This document shows positions 36,600-49,469 of a stretch of DNA of 64,000 nt, piece by piece (within the stretch, counting starts at the first letter, position 1; every line of letters starts with the position of its first letter). Where the stretch lies: contig NC_133401.1 in the NCBI RefSeq assembly GCF_047511655.1, forward strand, positions 15,284,001 to 15,348,000, in the 5' to 3' direction. Position numbers and translations under genes: made by a program. The notes beneath the pieces are model-generated. The model ran no database searches. It saw only the letters and a program-made list of their open reading frames with translations, and was not told where the DNA came from. This DNA is from Castor canadensis. Its lineage: Eukaryota > Chordata > Mammalia > Rodentia > Castoridae.

Positions 36600-38575
36600 C
36601 TTTCCGAGCCAGAGGAAACTGGCTGGTTCCATGTGAAGCAGGTTGTTTAGAGCTGGAGAGTAAGGTTTGGGCTGTTGAATGAGGATTTTAAAATAGTTTA
36701 TGTCTCACATATTTCGTTTTGTTTACTTCAAATAATTTTATATTACAGATGTAACATGTAATTGTGGAAATTCCAGAAAATACGGAAATTTCAAGAAATA
36801 AACGTGTCGCCCATAACTTTAGGATAGAAATATACCAATTATTAACATTTTGCTGCCTTTTTTGGTCAAGTTATTCTTGTGTGTATTTCAGTTATAGTGG
36901 AAGCTGTTTTGTTTTGGAATGATAGTTCCCTGCCAGGGCTTCTGAAACTCTGGTTCCCAAACCACCCTCTCCTGGAGGGGATGCCTGTAAGCTCCACCAA
37001 AGACCTTCTAATTTGGAATTTCTGCAGATAAGACCCAGGACTCTGCATTCCTACAAGTTCCCCAGGTGATTCCTGTGAAGGTGAAAATTTGAGATGCTCA
37101 GGCAATGCAGACCCTGTGAGATGGCACAGAATACACTGACATGGCTGCCTTGGATCCCACTCAGTCCAAATATTTCAACCCTCCCCAATGTGTGCATTTT
37201 GCTCTGTTGGTGGCCATCAGTCAAATAACCCCAGGCACATAGTGGGAAAATGGAAGAAACTTAAATGTGAACTGTGGATTAGATAGCAGTGTGCAGCTGA
37301 GGACAGGTGAGTTTCTTTAGCTGACTACTGGCATGGGTTGGCTGAGTTGGGGAGAGGTTTAGGCAGGGAAGGTTTGTTGTGGATTGGATGCTGTCAAAGG
37401 CAGAAGCAGTTTGCTGACTGAGTAGTGTAATGAATTTTACCTAGGTAGGAGAAACAGTGAGATTGGAGTTGTTGCAGGTAACGAAGAGGTTACTCCTCTT
37501 AGCCAGGAGACAGTTATTTGGTTATTCATACATATTTTGATCACATGGGAAGTTTCTCTGGGTTACAGACTCTTCTTTTTTCTTGGTCACCGAGTGGCCT
37601 TGCCTCATTCTTGTTAGTCAGCTGAAAACACCAAGTCTGGCTCTTGCTCCTGATGGCTGTGAGAGCTATCTTCACAGCTTTGTCATCTATATGTATAATG
37701 TCATTATGTCATATGCAATAACTACCTTGTGAGTGTATGATACATATGGGATTATGCCCTACATACATGCTTTTTTGCTGAAGCATATGAGAGCAAACTA
37801 GAGACAGTGATAAAATGAAATCAATTACATTGACATTATGCTGTTATCTAATCCACAGACTAGGATTAAGTTTGTTCAGTTTTCCCAGTGAGATCTTGGA
37901 GAGCAATCCCCTCCCACCCCAGATCAGAGGACAGTTTGATTCTATGCACTGTGCTTAGCTTTTTTTTCGTTAGTCACTTTAATGTAGAATGGTTCTTCAG
38001 ACTTTCTTTTGCTCCTGGGCTCTTATTTTGTGAAGTCTTTGCAAATCTTTTGGTGGAATGTCCCTTTTTATGGCTTATTTGACATGTGTTTATAATTGCG
38101 TTCAGCCCGGGCATTATCAGGAGAGAGTCCATAGAAGTGATATTGAACACCTTCTCCATGCATCATGTGACAGTCAGATGTCCTGTGGGTTTGCCCGAAG
38201 TGGTCTCCACTTTGTTTTTTTGTGAAGGTATCCACCAGGTTATCCTTTTCTTTGTGCGGTCAATTCTTTGAGATTGTATCTTACTCCTCAGCACACTTTC
38301 GCTGGTTTCTTGCTATCTGTTGGTGATTTTCTACTGATCTTTCATTGCACACATGTTGGCTTATGCATTCTACCACAGCAGGAGCTTTCTCTTTTTACCT
38401 GTTTATTTATTTCTAACATTGTGGACTCAGATTCCTGTCTTTTTCATTTACATTAGGTGAAGATTGTCCCACTATTTCTTATTGCACATCTTATGTTGTA
38501 TTAATTTTTTTTGTTTTAATTTTTTCCCTCCATGCATATGTGCCCAGATAGCACTTTCCACTTAAAAAGAGTTAT
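36600..38575. other. First intron of gene 3, no gene recognised
   Basis: AT-rich, almost identical to 56180-58140. No splice-bounded exon or confident repeat found. Confidence 0.5.
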
Positions 38576-38577
38576 CA

Positions 38578-38662
38578 AGTGTGGGAGTGTAGCTCGGTGG
38601 TAAAGCATGAGTTTAGCATGTGTGAAGCCCTGGGTTCAAACCCCAAAACCAGAAAAATAGAT
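38578..38662 (+). mobile_element. tRNA/ID-type SINE
   Basis: 'gggagtgtagctcggtggta', 'agccctgggttcaaacccca' and an A-rich/gataga tail. Copy at 58157-58240. Confidence 0.85.
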
Positions 38663-39304
38663 AAGATAGATGGACAGACAGAGAGATAAACAAATATATT
38701 TGTTATGGTAGCAAATTATTAAAAAGACAGGAAGAGTTTTTTCAGGACTTGTAAGAAAGTTACATGAAATAGCCACTACCTGTGAGCTCCAGACAGCTTA
38801 AAATACTTTACTGGTAGAAATCAGATTTTTAAGGATAACTTCAAACTAGATTATCACTTGTTTCCTGCCGTTGCAAAGAAAGAGACTCTGACATTGTTTT
38901 ACTTTGCAAGAATCATGCTAGGTTGATCTGTGGGAGGGGTTCCACTTGCAGAAGACAGAGCTGCAGCAAAGAGAAGTTAAAGTCTCCCCAAGGTGAGTGG
39001 CTGTGCACATTAGTGGTAGAGCTCCTCTTGCTTCTGTTATGACACTCTGTCCCATGCCTAGAGTACAGTCACTATTGTGGAAGTGCAGGTGCCCTGGTGA
39101 CAGGGCCACTGTGTGCTTGGGCGTGTTGTTGTGTGCACCGCTGCTGAGAGGAATGAAGGGATAATGGTGTCCTTGTCATGTTCTGCTTGTAAGCCACAAG
39201 AAACAAGCACCTTCTCTAATTCACAAGGAGCAGCCACGTGGATTAGTGCCAGTACTTGCTCAGGTTCCATTGATGGCTCTCTTTTCCTCATTCTGTCTTT
39301 ATAG

Positions 39305-39352
39305 GACTCTGGGCTTTCCCAGAAGGAAGAATTAAAGATGAGCATTTTCAAG
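39305..39352 (+). CDS. ZNF226: ATG exon of gene 3
   Basis: Acceptor tctttatag and donor gtaagt bound a 48-bp exon. The ATG at 39338 gives MSIFK, leaving in phase 0 to join EAVTFKD of the KRAB exon (human ZNF226 is recalled as MNMFKEAVTFKD). Identical in unit B. Confidence 0.9.
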
Positions 39353-39394
39353 GTAAGTAGAGCTTGTTTTTTCACTAGTAAAAATGCACTTTAT

Positions 39395-39702
39395 GTTGGG
39401 TACTGATGGCTCACGTTTGTGACATGGGAGGCTGAGATTGTGAGGATCACAGTTTGAGGCCAACCCCTGCAAAAAACTTCCAGAGATCCCCATTTCAGCA
39501 GAACAAAAGCACCTGTTATCCCAGCTATAGCAAAAGCCTGAAATAAGAAAATTGTGGTTCAGACAGACCTGGGCAAAAAAAAAGATCCTGTCTCTAAAAT
39601 AACCAGTGCAGAAATGGGTGGTGGTGTGGCTCAAGTGGTAGAGCACCTGCCTTGCAAACCCTGACTTCAAACCCCAGTCTCATACATATCCAAAAAAAGC
39701 CA
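39395..39702 (+). mobile_element. Trimeric SINE
   Basis: B1-like unit ('actgatggctcacgtttgtg'), a second shortened B1-like unit ('agcacctgttatcccagcta'), then a tRNA-like tail ('ggtgtggctcaagtggtaga', 'cttcaaaccccagt'). Copy at 58978-59283. Confidence 0.8.
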
Positions 39703-39961
39703 CATCAATAGTTAGAGATTAGAAGTTTTCTTTTTCAAGAGAGCCTGGCATTTGAGGTGTTCCTTTTAAATTCAAGTGGCTTTGGTTTTGTTTTTGTTTC
39801 ATTTCATCACTTTTTAACTTGCAAATATAGGTAGAAAATTAACAGATGTAAGTGAAATCTCCTTTATGTCTATTCTGCTTACAAATTGGCTGCTTTTAAA
39901 TTACTGTAACATCATCATATTGTTTATAGTTACATATTTGTGTTTATAACATAGATACATT

Positions 39962-40290
39962 TTGTTTGGTGGTATGGGGGATTGAACTAAGTGCCTGAGC
40001 TGGCTAGGCAAGCGCTCTGCCATTTGAATATGTCCCCAGTCCTTTTGCTTTTAGTTTGTTTTTCAGACAAGGTCTCATGCTAACTGCCTTGGTGGCTTTG
40101 GCTTGCACTCCTCCCACCTCTGCCTCCCGAGTACCTGGGATCACAGGTGTGTGCCCAGCCCTTTTATTTGTTTTTTTTTGAAAGAAGGTCTCACTGTGCA
40201 TTCCAGGCTGACCTCAAACTCGAGCCCTTCCAGCCTCTGGCTCCCAACTGCTGGTATTACAGGCATTTACCACCATACCTCGTTCTAAAT
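39962..40290 (-). mobile_element. Trimeric SINE, antisense
   Basis: Antisense tRNA-like part ('gggggattgaactaagtgcc') and two antisense B1-like units ('cctgggatcacaggtgtgtg' and 'gctggtattacaggcattta'). Copy at 59538-59867. Confidence 0.8.
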
Positions 40291-41462
40291 ACAATTTTAG
40301 AACTTAATTTAGTTTTTATGGGGTTGATTGTTGCCTACAGCCTTATGCATACAAGGTAAATACTGTACCATTGAGCTCACCACCAAACCCTAAGTAAAAA
40401 TTTAATTTGTGGTGTTTTCATTTAATGTTATATAACATTTATTTTAAAGTATTCTCTCTCTATAGACAGGCAGTTTGGGGCTTTTACTGGTTTAAGGACA
40501 CGACAGAGTCAGTTTTCCTGCATTTAACATTTTCCCGAAAACAACCATTTTGAGAAATATTACCTTTTAAAAACTCTTAACATAGTAGATATCCAAAATT
40601 GAAAAGGTCTGATTTATATGTGGCTCCTTGGATGTTTTGCTAAAATGTTGAAATGTGGCCCAATGCTTCAGATTTCCTGCTTCCCATAAGAGAAATTTCT
40701 TTAGCCATTTTCCTACAACAGGAACCTGGGTCATACCCTGTGTGTAGTTTACTTCCTGATTCATTGTTTCCTTTTCATATTTTTTAAAATCAAAGTACTG
40801 CGTGACCTGAGTGTAAAGTCTCTTGATTCTAAAGGACTTGCCAGGCACTTGGCCTTCCTCACTGCACTCGTGCCTCTGAGCAGCTGTGTGAGGAGGTCTT
40901 TGGCTCATCTTCACGTCAGACCGAAAGAGAAGTGGTTGTGGGAAATGAGGAACCCGCTGAAGTTCGTGTGGAAAAATTGAAGATCACTCTAGTGAAAGAC
41001 AGACAGGAAGAACCAGAAGGAGGCTGTCATTCAGAGGGTTGCCAGGTCCTATTGCTACTACACACCCGGCTCTTGCCTCAGTGGAAGGCTGGTACTGTCA
41101 AACATTGGTGGCGCTGAATTGGTACACAATTTGGGGGAAATTGGCAATATTAAAGTGTAAAACCTTTTAAATTTAGGATTCAGCAGTTGGAGTTCTTTGG
41201 GAATTAACTTATTACAATGGTCATTGAGTACTTTACCTCACTGACACAAATGTTCAAAAGTTTGTTTTTCGTAGGAGCATTTGGGTAAATCTGAGGGAGA
41301 ATCAGTGTATAGTGTTGGCGAGCTGGAAGGAAAAGGGCTGGAGGAACTACAAATGACTCAGAATCCCGAGAAACATCCCACGCATCCTACTCACCTTCTC
41401 AGTGCTACCTTTCTTCCAGTGGACATTGGCTGTAAGATTGAGGTCACGTGTGTTTGTTGTAG
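40291..41462. other. Intron of gene 3 before the KRAB exon
   Basis: No clear repeat. A short splice-like signal (tttttcgtag at 41266-41275) precedes an open stretch, but I cannot support an exon. The 60 bases before the KRAB exon are shared with genes 1, 2 and 4. Confidence 0.45.
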
Positions 41463-41819
<357 letters not shown>

Positions 41820-41829
41820 TAGTTAATCG

Positions 41830-42585
41830 TTCCTGGGTTTTGCTTTTCATCACCCCAGTTGCCATTGCTCGGTCCAGGTGTCACATCTCTTTCCTGGATT
41901 ATCACCATAGCCTTGTCACTAGTTGTTCTGTTTTTATCCTTTCCCCGACAATCTGTTCTCTACCTGACAGCCAAAATGACCCTTTTAACCTTGGGTTACC
42001 TGATGTTATTCCTCTTCTTAAAGTTTTCTTGTGACTTCTTTTACTTAGAGTAAAAGCACTGACACTGGCTGATAGTGTTCTCTGTAGTCTGCTATTATCC
42101 CCTGCTGCCTCTCAGACCACAACTCCTATCCTCTTCCTCTTGCTCAGTCTTTTCCAGCCACATTGTCATTCCTTGCAGTTCCTCATTCCTGTCAAGGCTG
42201 ATTCTGCCTAAGCTCTGTTCTTTTCTCTTTCTAGAAAACTTGTTCATTTATAGTTCTCATGAATCCTCCTTTCAAACTTCATTCAGATGTCTGCTCTGGT
42301 TTAATGTCCAAAGAGAGGCCTCCTTTGACTGCTGTACTAAAAATTCAATTCTCCCTTTACTCCCTGGGCCCTGTTTATGTTGTATCTAAGCACTGATCAT
42401 TATTACTTTATATATATATTTGTTCCCCTGTTTATCACCTGTGCCTCCTCACTGCAGTGTGATGGCCAGGAGTAGAGTAATTTTATCTCTGTTGTTTATT
42501 ACCATCTCCTCAGTGCTTAGAGTAGCCCTGGTATATGGCAGGGGACCTGTAAATATTGGTTAAATAAATAGGTGTGTTGATGGAT
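41830..42585 (+). mobile_element. L2 element, 3' part, sense
   Basis: The order is that of the L2 3' end: 'ttcctggattatcaccatag', 'gacccttttaaccttgggtt', 'cattccttgcagttcctcat', 'cctcctttgactgctgtact', then 'cagtgcttagagtagccctg', 'tatggcaggggacctgtaaa' and an aaataaat end. Copy at 62436-63190. Confidence 0.8.
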
Positions 42586-42641
42586 ATGAAAATCTGTCTT
42601 TCATGGAGATCGGTAATATGAGGTAAGTAAATCAGTATTTT

Positions 42642-44061
42642 TTTTTGACTGTCACAGAAAGCTTTTAATCCTACAGAGGAAGTCCAGGAGTTCTGGAGAC
42701 CCTGCACAGCAGCTTCTGAGCATGTCTGAGCAGGGAGGGGCTGCAGGAGGGGACCCTGTTCATCACACTGGCCATCTCCCTTCAAAGGCTTTGTTAGGGA
42801 AAGGCTTCTGCTGGCTAGGATTAGGGCACTGTGTGGCTCCAGGAAGTCAGCCTTGACAAGCATGCTTCCTCCTTGACAAGGGACAGCCAGAACCAGGGAC
42901 AACAGCTGTATAGACACTACCTTAAATGGAAATCAAATTAGGCTCATACACTAGGAAGTACATTTCAGTCTGACTATAAAACGAGAGCAGGAAGGCGGCA
43001 TAAGGCTCTACTGGTAGCCTTTCTCTTAGGTAAGATGCTTTTGAAAATGAACGCTGCAGGGCTTTGCCCCTTGCAAACAGCAAGCAGCACACAACCTCCC
43101 AGTTAGCTTGTATGACTGTTGTTATCTATTATTATTTGGATTTTGAACAAAACTGATGGAGTACGACCCAGTAGAGGAATCTTGTTTGATCTGGAAATTT
43201 TCTGTGGAGAGCCTAAAAGGGTAGAGAACCAAGTTCCCAAGATCCTTTAGTTTACCTAACATTTCTTCTTTTAGTCTTTCATTGCGCTCTTCAATCTGCT
43301 TAGGTAATGTCATAAAAGCTTCTCTTGCGTGATATACTGATGGATCTTTTTCTAATACAGATTTATAATCTTCCAGGGCTTTGTCTAGTTTGTCTGTTTT
43401 CTCATACTACTCTGCTCTTCTCAATTTTGCCCAGATGTAGCTGGGGTTTAACTGAATTGCTCTGCTGCAGTCACCAATGGCCATCTCCTTCTTGTCCTGT
43501 TTCATCCTTGAAGCAGCTCTATTTGAAACAGAACAGACCTGTCTTTATGGAAGCAGGCTGGGCACATCTGAAGAGCTTGACTGTAAGAATTTTCACTTCT
43601 ACATAATCTCCTTTCTTAAACTGTTTGTTTCCCTTCTCCTTTAGTCTAGTGCTCTCTTCTCTTTTCTGTTTCTCTTCATCGGGCATGTTTTTTTCCAGTT
43701 CCATTAGGTATTCTTCATCTTGCTCAGAGGAATTCGCATCATCACCAGCTTTGTTCTCAACCTTATGCACTCCTGGCTCCTACTCCTCAAATGAGTTACT
43801 GCAGTCATGAAAATACTCCTCTTCTCCGTGGTCCTTCTGGGGCAGGGCTGCATCCTCCTTGGGCAGCTTGCTGTGGGAATGCTGATCTCTGCGATCAGGA
43901 ACTTGAGGTTTGGCACACTCTGTTTCCTGAGGCTCTGAAACCTTCAAGCACTGAACATATCCTCTGGAAGCTCTCAGTTCTCTGACTTCTCCCCCATGCT
44001 GAATTCAGCAATGGGGGTGAGGAGCCCCACAGCCCCACAGTTCTCCTCCTTCCTACCCTCC
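42642..44061 (-). pseudogene. TTC1: TTC1 processed retrocopy, antisense
   Basis: An intronless antisense copy of TTC1, a TPR co-chaperone-type protein, bounded by a 14-bp duplication (taaatcagtatttt at 42628-42641 and 44062-44075). The poly(A) remnant is the T-run at 42642. The start codon complement is at 43995-43997 (MGEKSEN, then a stop). The C-terminus is clear at 43122-43313 (LPKQIEERNERLKEEMLGKL ... SISFVQNPNNNR), and the middle shows EEYLMELEKNMPDEEKQKRE. Start-to-stop length is 876 bp, as for the 292-residue human protein, but early stops and frameshifts break it. Unit B has the empty site near 63225-63245, so it arrived after the duplication. Confidence 0.93.
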
Positions 44062-44129
44062 TAAATCAGTATTTTGAAAAACTACCTTTGTCTCCAAAAG
44101 AATACCTAACCCAATTCTAACTTCACAGT

Positions 44130-44130
44130 G

Positions 44131-44172
<42 letters not shown>
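44130..44172 (+). repeat. (GT)n microsatellite
   Basis: About 20 gt units with one interruption. The unit B copy at 63298-63343 is slightly longer. Confidence 0.95.
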
Positions 44173-44173
<1 letters not shown>

Positions 44174-44328
44174 TCTTAGGGACACTTCTTAGGGGACCTG
44201 TAGTATTGTAGGTGTAGTGGTTGTTGTTGATGTTTGCCAATCTTGATATGAGTGCTTTCTCCCTGACTTTATTTGAGCAGTTGTAGCAGAGCAGGTTCAT
44301 TTGAGGAGGAAATAAGTTTTGTATGGGT

Positions 44329-44415
44329 TATTTTTTGTTGTTTTGGTGCTGGAAATCAAACTGGGGGCTTGTGCATGGTAGGCCAGTGCTATACTGCTGA
44401 GGTACATTGCCAGCC
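44329..44415 (-). mobile_element. tRNA/ID-type SINE, antisense
   Basis: 'ggtgctggaaatcaaactgg', 'gcatggtaggccagtgctat' and 'gaggtacattgccagcc'. Copy at 63503-63595. Confidence 0.8.
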
Positions 44416-44419
44416 CAGG

Positions 44420-45652
44420 AAATACGATCTTAGTGGGAATTCTATGTCTACTTCTTAGGCATTTGCCCATAGAAAGGAACTAAAATTTTCATTCTTTATC
44501 CCTGACGCCAGAGAAGAAAAGACCTTAGATAATAGCCAGCTGTGAGTCAGGCTTTTCATTAAAAGATTTGCCCAGCTATACCCTATATGCTTCTTCTAAA
44601 GCCCACATCTGCAATAAGAAAGGAATCTTCCATGTTACCTGTATGCACATTTATGTAGTATAGATTTAGGACTTTACAAGGCATTTCACATAACCATGAC
44701 ATTGGTGCTTGTGATGATTCTCTGGTAGTTTCTAACCTATTCTTCTAAACATTTATCACAAGCTATTAATTTTACTTCCAAGTTCACTGTTTATCAATGG
44801 AAAGTATTCTTATCAGATGCAAATTTATCTACATCCAAAATTTTCTATGTCTGGCTTTTAAAGAGACCGCTATCTTTCCTTGCTTGTGACTTTTGACTCT
44901 TGGTAAAGCAGAAACATCTTAGAGAAACAATGCAAAAGCCTCAAAATGATCTAGCGAATTGGCCCTCATGCTATCCTTTGACCCCATGTGATTCTCACCA
45001 CCTTCAGTTTTTCCTCAGCATTGATTCCCTTGGTGTACTCCTGCTTCTGGTCCAGCTTTTCAACTTCCCAGCAAAATTGCACTTTTCACTTGTTTTTGTA
45101 TTTCAGACACCTTACTTTAAAAAACTCTTTTGCATCTATGAATTGGCTCAAATTTAAACTTGGATTTGGAGTTACAGAGAATCCCAGAAATCAAACTGGG
45201 ATTCATCTGTGCATGCATTACTTGAATACCTACAAACTTGCAAGCTCTGCTCTAGGTAGTGGCTATAAAACTGAGCACCATAAAATTTAGTTTTTACCTA
45301 CTAGCACTGAATTATAGTAGGAAGGACATATCATTTAAAAAAGATTTCTATGGTAATGTTAGTAATTATGTTCTTAAATGGGTTTCATTAGCACTTAGTA
45401 CTTGGGAGCTCAGTGTTTACTTCTTGTTTTCTGTCAGTATGCAAACCAGAGAACTTAATATGTAGTAGAAACAATGAACTGAAAAGGGGTTGCAGGTGTA
45501 GCTCAAGTGGTGGAGTGCCTGCCTTAGCAAGCACAAGACCCTGATCCATCCTGAGTTTCCTTACAGTCTCATTCTGAGTCCTAAGTGTGAAATCTTCAAT
45601 GTTTGAACAAAGCTTTCACTGGTCTGTATCTCTGAATTCTTTGTCCTTATAG
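44420..45652. other. Intron of gene 3 before the finger exon
   Basis: Mostly unassigned. A tRNA/ID-type SINE fragment lies at 45487-45545 ('gcaggtgtagctcaagtggt'). A weak old-repeat resemblance near 45190-45330 is not enough to name. Confidence 0.5.
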
Positions 45653-47811
45653 GAGAGAACATTGAGAGAGACTTAAGAATTGTTCAAGACAGAGGATCAC
45701 ATGAAGAGCTTTCCTGCTGGCAGATCTGGCAACAAATTTCAAATGACTTAACCAGGTGTCCAGACTCCATGATAAATAATACTCAGTTCTACCGACAAAG
45801 TGATTCCCCCTGCCAAATTGGAGCATGGTTTCCTATTCAACTTTCTGAAGATGAGAACTGTATACAAAATCACAAAGCAGGTGATCGCAGTAATACTGGA
45901 AATCCACAATTTCCTACTTTGAGGACCCAGGATTCTTGGAGGAAAACTTCTCTGACTGAGTCACAGAATTATCAGAATAGATATCAGCAAATTTCCATGA
46001 AAAATAAACTGTGTCTGTGTAGACAGGCTATTGACCCCATTAGTTGGACTTCACACCACTGTGATGATTGTGGAGCACACAAAAGTGAAAAGTCTTATAG
46101 CCCTGATGATTATGGCAAAGATAGCATAAAGAATAGGATGATTCACACAGGGAAGAAGCTGTCTGAGTGTAAAGAAGCCTTCAGTGATCTTTCTAGCTTT
46201 GATCCCCAGCAGCAGTTAGACTCAGGAGAGAAGTCTGTTCCATGTGTGGAGTGTGGGAAAGGCTTCCATTATGACTCAGTTCACCATGTTCATCAAACAG
46301 TTCATGTGGGAGAAAAAAATAAGTGTGCTGAGTGTGGTGAGGAATTCAGTCACAGCTCACATCTACATGCCCATCAGAAACTCCACCTTGTAGTGAGACC
46401 ACACAAATGTGACCAGTGTGGGAAAGGCTTCAGTCGAAGATCAGCACTTAACGTTCATTGTAAAGTCCACACAGGAGAGAAACCTTATAATTGTGAGGCA
46501 TGTGGGAGGGCCTTCAGTCAGGCCTCTCACCTCCAGGACCATCAGAGACTCCACACTGGGGAGAAACCTTTCAAATGTGATGCCTGTGGGAAGAGCTTCA
46601 GTCGGAATTCACATCTTCAGTCCCATCAGAGAGTTCACACAGGAGAGAAACCATACAAATGTGAGGAGTGTGGAAAGGGCTTCATTTGTAGCTCAAATCT
46701 TTACATTCATCAGAGGGTCCACACAGGAGAAAAACCGTATAAGTGTGAGGAATGTGGTAAAGGCTTTAGTCGACCTTCAAGTCTTCAGGCCCATCAGGGA
46801 GTACACACTGGAGAGAAGTCACACATATGCACTGTGTGTGGTAAAGGCTTTACTCTGAGTTCAAATCTTCAAGCCCATCTGAGAGTCCACTCTGGAGAGA
46901 AACCATATAAATGTGAGGAGTGTGGGAAGAGCTTTAGGAGGAACTCCCATTACCAAGTTCATCTAGTGGTCCATACAGGAGAGAAACCCTATAAATGCGA
47001 GTTATGTGGGAAGGGCTTTAGTCAGAGTTCATATCTTCAAATCCATCAGAAGGCCCACAGCAAAGAGAAACCTTATAAATGTAAGGAGTGTGGACAGGGC
47101 TTCAATCAGTGTTCACGGCTTCAGATTCACCAGCTGATCCACACCGGTGAGAAACCATACAAATGTGAAGAGTGTGGAAAGGGATTCAGCCGGGGAGCAG
47201 ATCTTAAGATTCATTGTCGAATCCACACAGGAGAGAAACCCTATAAATGTGAGGAGTGTGGGAAGGGCTTCAGTCAGGCTTCACATCTTCTGGCCCATCA
47301 GAGAGTCCACAGTGGAGAAAAGCCATTCAAATGTGAAGAGTGTGGGAAGAGCTTTGGTCGGAGCGCACACCTTCAAGCTCACCAAAAAGTCCACACTGGG
47401 GAAAAGCCATACAAATGTGAGGAGTGTGGGAAGGGCTTCAAGTGGAGCTTGAATCTTGACATGCACCAGAGGGTCCACACAGGAGAAAAGCCATATAAGT
47501 GTGGGGAATGTGGTAAGTACTTTAGTCAGGCCTCAAGTCTTCAACTTCACCAGAGTGTCCACACTGGAGAGAAGCCGTTCAAATGTGATGTGTGTGGTAA
47601 AGTCTTCAGTCGGTCTTCACAGCTCCAGTCTCATCAGAGAGTTCACACAGGGGAGAAGCCTTACAAGTGTGAGATGTGTAATAAGAGCTTCAGCTGGCGA
47701 TCAAATCTTGTAAGTCATCATAAAACTCACGCTAGTGATACGCTTTATGAAAGCGATAAGAGAGGTAAGAAGATTAGTCAATCGTCAGAGCAAGGAAGTT
47801 CTGCAAAGTGA
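45653..47811 (+). CDS. ZNF226: Zinc-finger exon of gene 3: hybrid ZNF226 (5') / ZNF234 (3')
   Basis: The acceptor tgtccttatag starts the exon, which continues the KRAB frame ([20 protein letters not shown]). It is open for 2,159 bp to the stop at 47809-47811. A linker of about 190 residues ([36 protein letters not shown]) matches human ZNF226 as I recall it. Degenerate finger traces come next, then 18 canonical C2H2 fingers with mostly TGEKP linkers. Fingers 1-11 follow ZNF226 (for example [13 protein letters not shown]). From about finger 12 on, the sequence is the ZNF234-type end, nearly base-identical to gene 2, with the tail [20 protein letters not shown]. With the ATG and KRAB exons and without the KRAB-B-like exon the protein is 766 residues. 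Expected role: nuclear sequence-specific repressor through TRIM28. No inactivating change is seen in this exon. Confidence 0.93.
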
Positions 47812-49428
47812 CATTATTGAAAAACCTCATGTGTGACCTGAATTCTCATGTTCATTATGCTTCATAGAAGAAAAATATTTGGTTTACTGGTCACTGTTTA
47901 TGTAATACTGAGCAAATGCCACCCAGCTGAGCACCTTGCAAGTGGTACTGGAAAGGTTTCAGTCAGAACTCGGACATTTATCAGATATCACTTAGGAAGG
48001 AGGACTTTGAAAGGAAATGAGGGTGACTGGGCCTTTAGCAAAAGTATTGTTTGAGGTGTACCAGAGTGCATGTCACTAGACTGTAAGCTCCATGGGCAGG
48101 ACCATTGCTGTTGGTTATATATGGCCTCAACATTGATGACAGGTTTTGGTTAAATGAGTCAAAAGGAAAACATGTAGAATACTTGAAAATGGTACACAGA
48201 GGAGGAAGCCGTCAAAAGAAAATTATTCAGGGAAATGAGTATTTGTTGAAATGCAGAAAACCAGTGGATCTGCATCCTGCCATGTTAAAATGGTGTCACC
48301 CTATTGCACCTGACTCCTGTTCTACCTCCAGCCTCTGCTCTCAAGTTGGGTTCTTCCTGGATCCCTGTCTGCTTTGCCATGGGTATTATACTTTATACGC
48401 TGAACTGTCTTTTATGATTTTTGTGGCTGTTGCTAAACAGTTTTATTTATCTGACAGTAACAGGTTTCTGAATATTACACAGTTGAATGTTTACCCAGTA
48501 GCACTAGGTGATTTAATGCAATACTTTGGAAGTGTCAGAAGTAGTAACCAATGACAGAATTTCTCTATAGACTGAATTTACTTGTGATCCCTCATTCTCT
48601 GCATTTCTATCCAGACTTTGAAATGATTGCCTTTTAATTACCACAGCGTTCTCTTTCCATGTCATGTTCCCATCTCCACAACGCAAATACCGAAAAGAAC
48701 TTGCGGATGTTTGATCATTTCACCGAATGTATTTGAAGCAGAATTGACATGCATATACTTTCCCCTATCGGAAGCAGAAAGCATGGTTGGGCAAAGTGTA
48801 TATCAGAAGGTAAATTGTGTACTTCTTTGAGCTGGAAGTCATATACTTGGAATTAATTTTATGATGTTTTTGTCAGTACTGGGGTTTCAACTCAGGGCTC
48901 ATGCTTTTCCATGCAGGTGCTCCTGTCACTGGCCCTTTTATGCTTTCGTTATTTTTTTTAGATAGAATCTTGCACTTTTTGCCAACGGCCAGCCACAGAC
49001 TATGATCCTACTACCCATGCCTCCCATGTAGCTGGGATTATAGATGTATGTCATCACACCCAGCTTGTTTTGTTCAGGTAGGGTCTTAACCAGTTTGTGT
49101 CTGGGTTGGTCTCACATGGCAATCCTTCTGATCTCTGACTCCTGAGCATCAGGGGTTACTGGCCTGAGTCTCTATGCCCACCTTCAGTTTATGACTATGA
49201 GATTAACATTCCAGAACTATAAGTAACATATAAATAATGCCATTGAATTGGTTTTTTAATGGAAGAATGTACACCTTGGTAGGAATTTGAGTTTAGATAT
49301 AGTTAGCCCTATATCAACCAAAGCAATTAAAATGATGGCAATATCTGTAATGACAGGAGAAATGCATGGGCTTCGTAGATCATAGATTGTTGCCTTTATA
49401 GCATAACTGAACTCAGCTCCTGGTGCAT

Positions 49429-49469
<41 letters not shown>

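Noticed and set aside
36108-36632. Antisense open frame of 174 codons (also 55687-56211)
   Set aside because: It runs through a MIR in CpG-rich sequence, has no family signature, and is conserved only because the two units are nearly identical.
41266-41460. Extra exon just before the KRAB exon of gene 3 (tttttcgtag acceptor, open frame)
   Set aside because: No donor or conserved protein signal. The last part is shared intron sequence in all four genes.
43625-43985. Sense-strand open frames at 43.6-44.0 kb
   Set aside because: They are the reverse strand of the TTC1 retrocopy.
46409-47713. Second-frame open stretches inside the finger exon
   Set aside because: Zinc-finger repeats give periodic open frames in other phases; the C2H2 frame is clearly the coding one.
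45653-47811. 84-base periodicity resembling a direct-repeat or CRISPR-like array
   Set aside because: The period is the 28-residue C2H2 finger plus linker.
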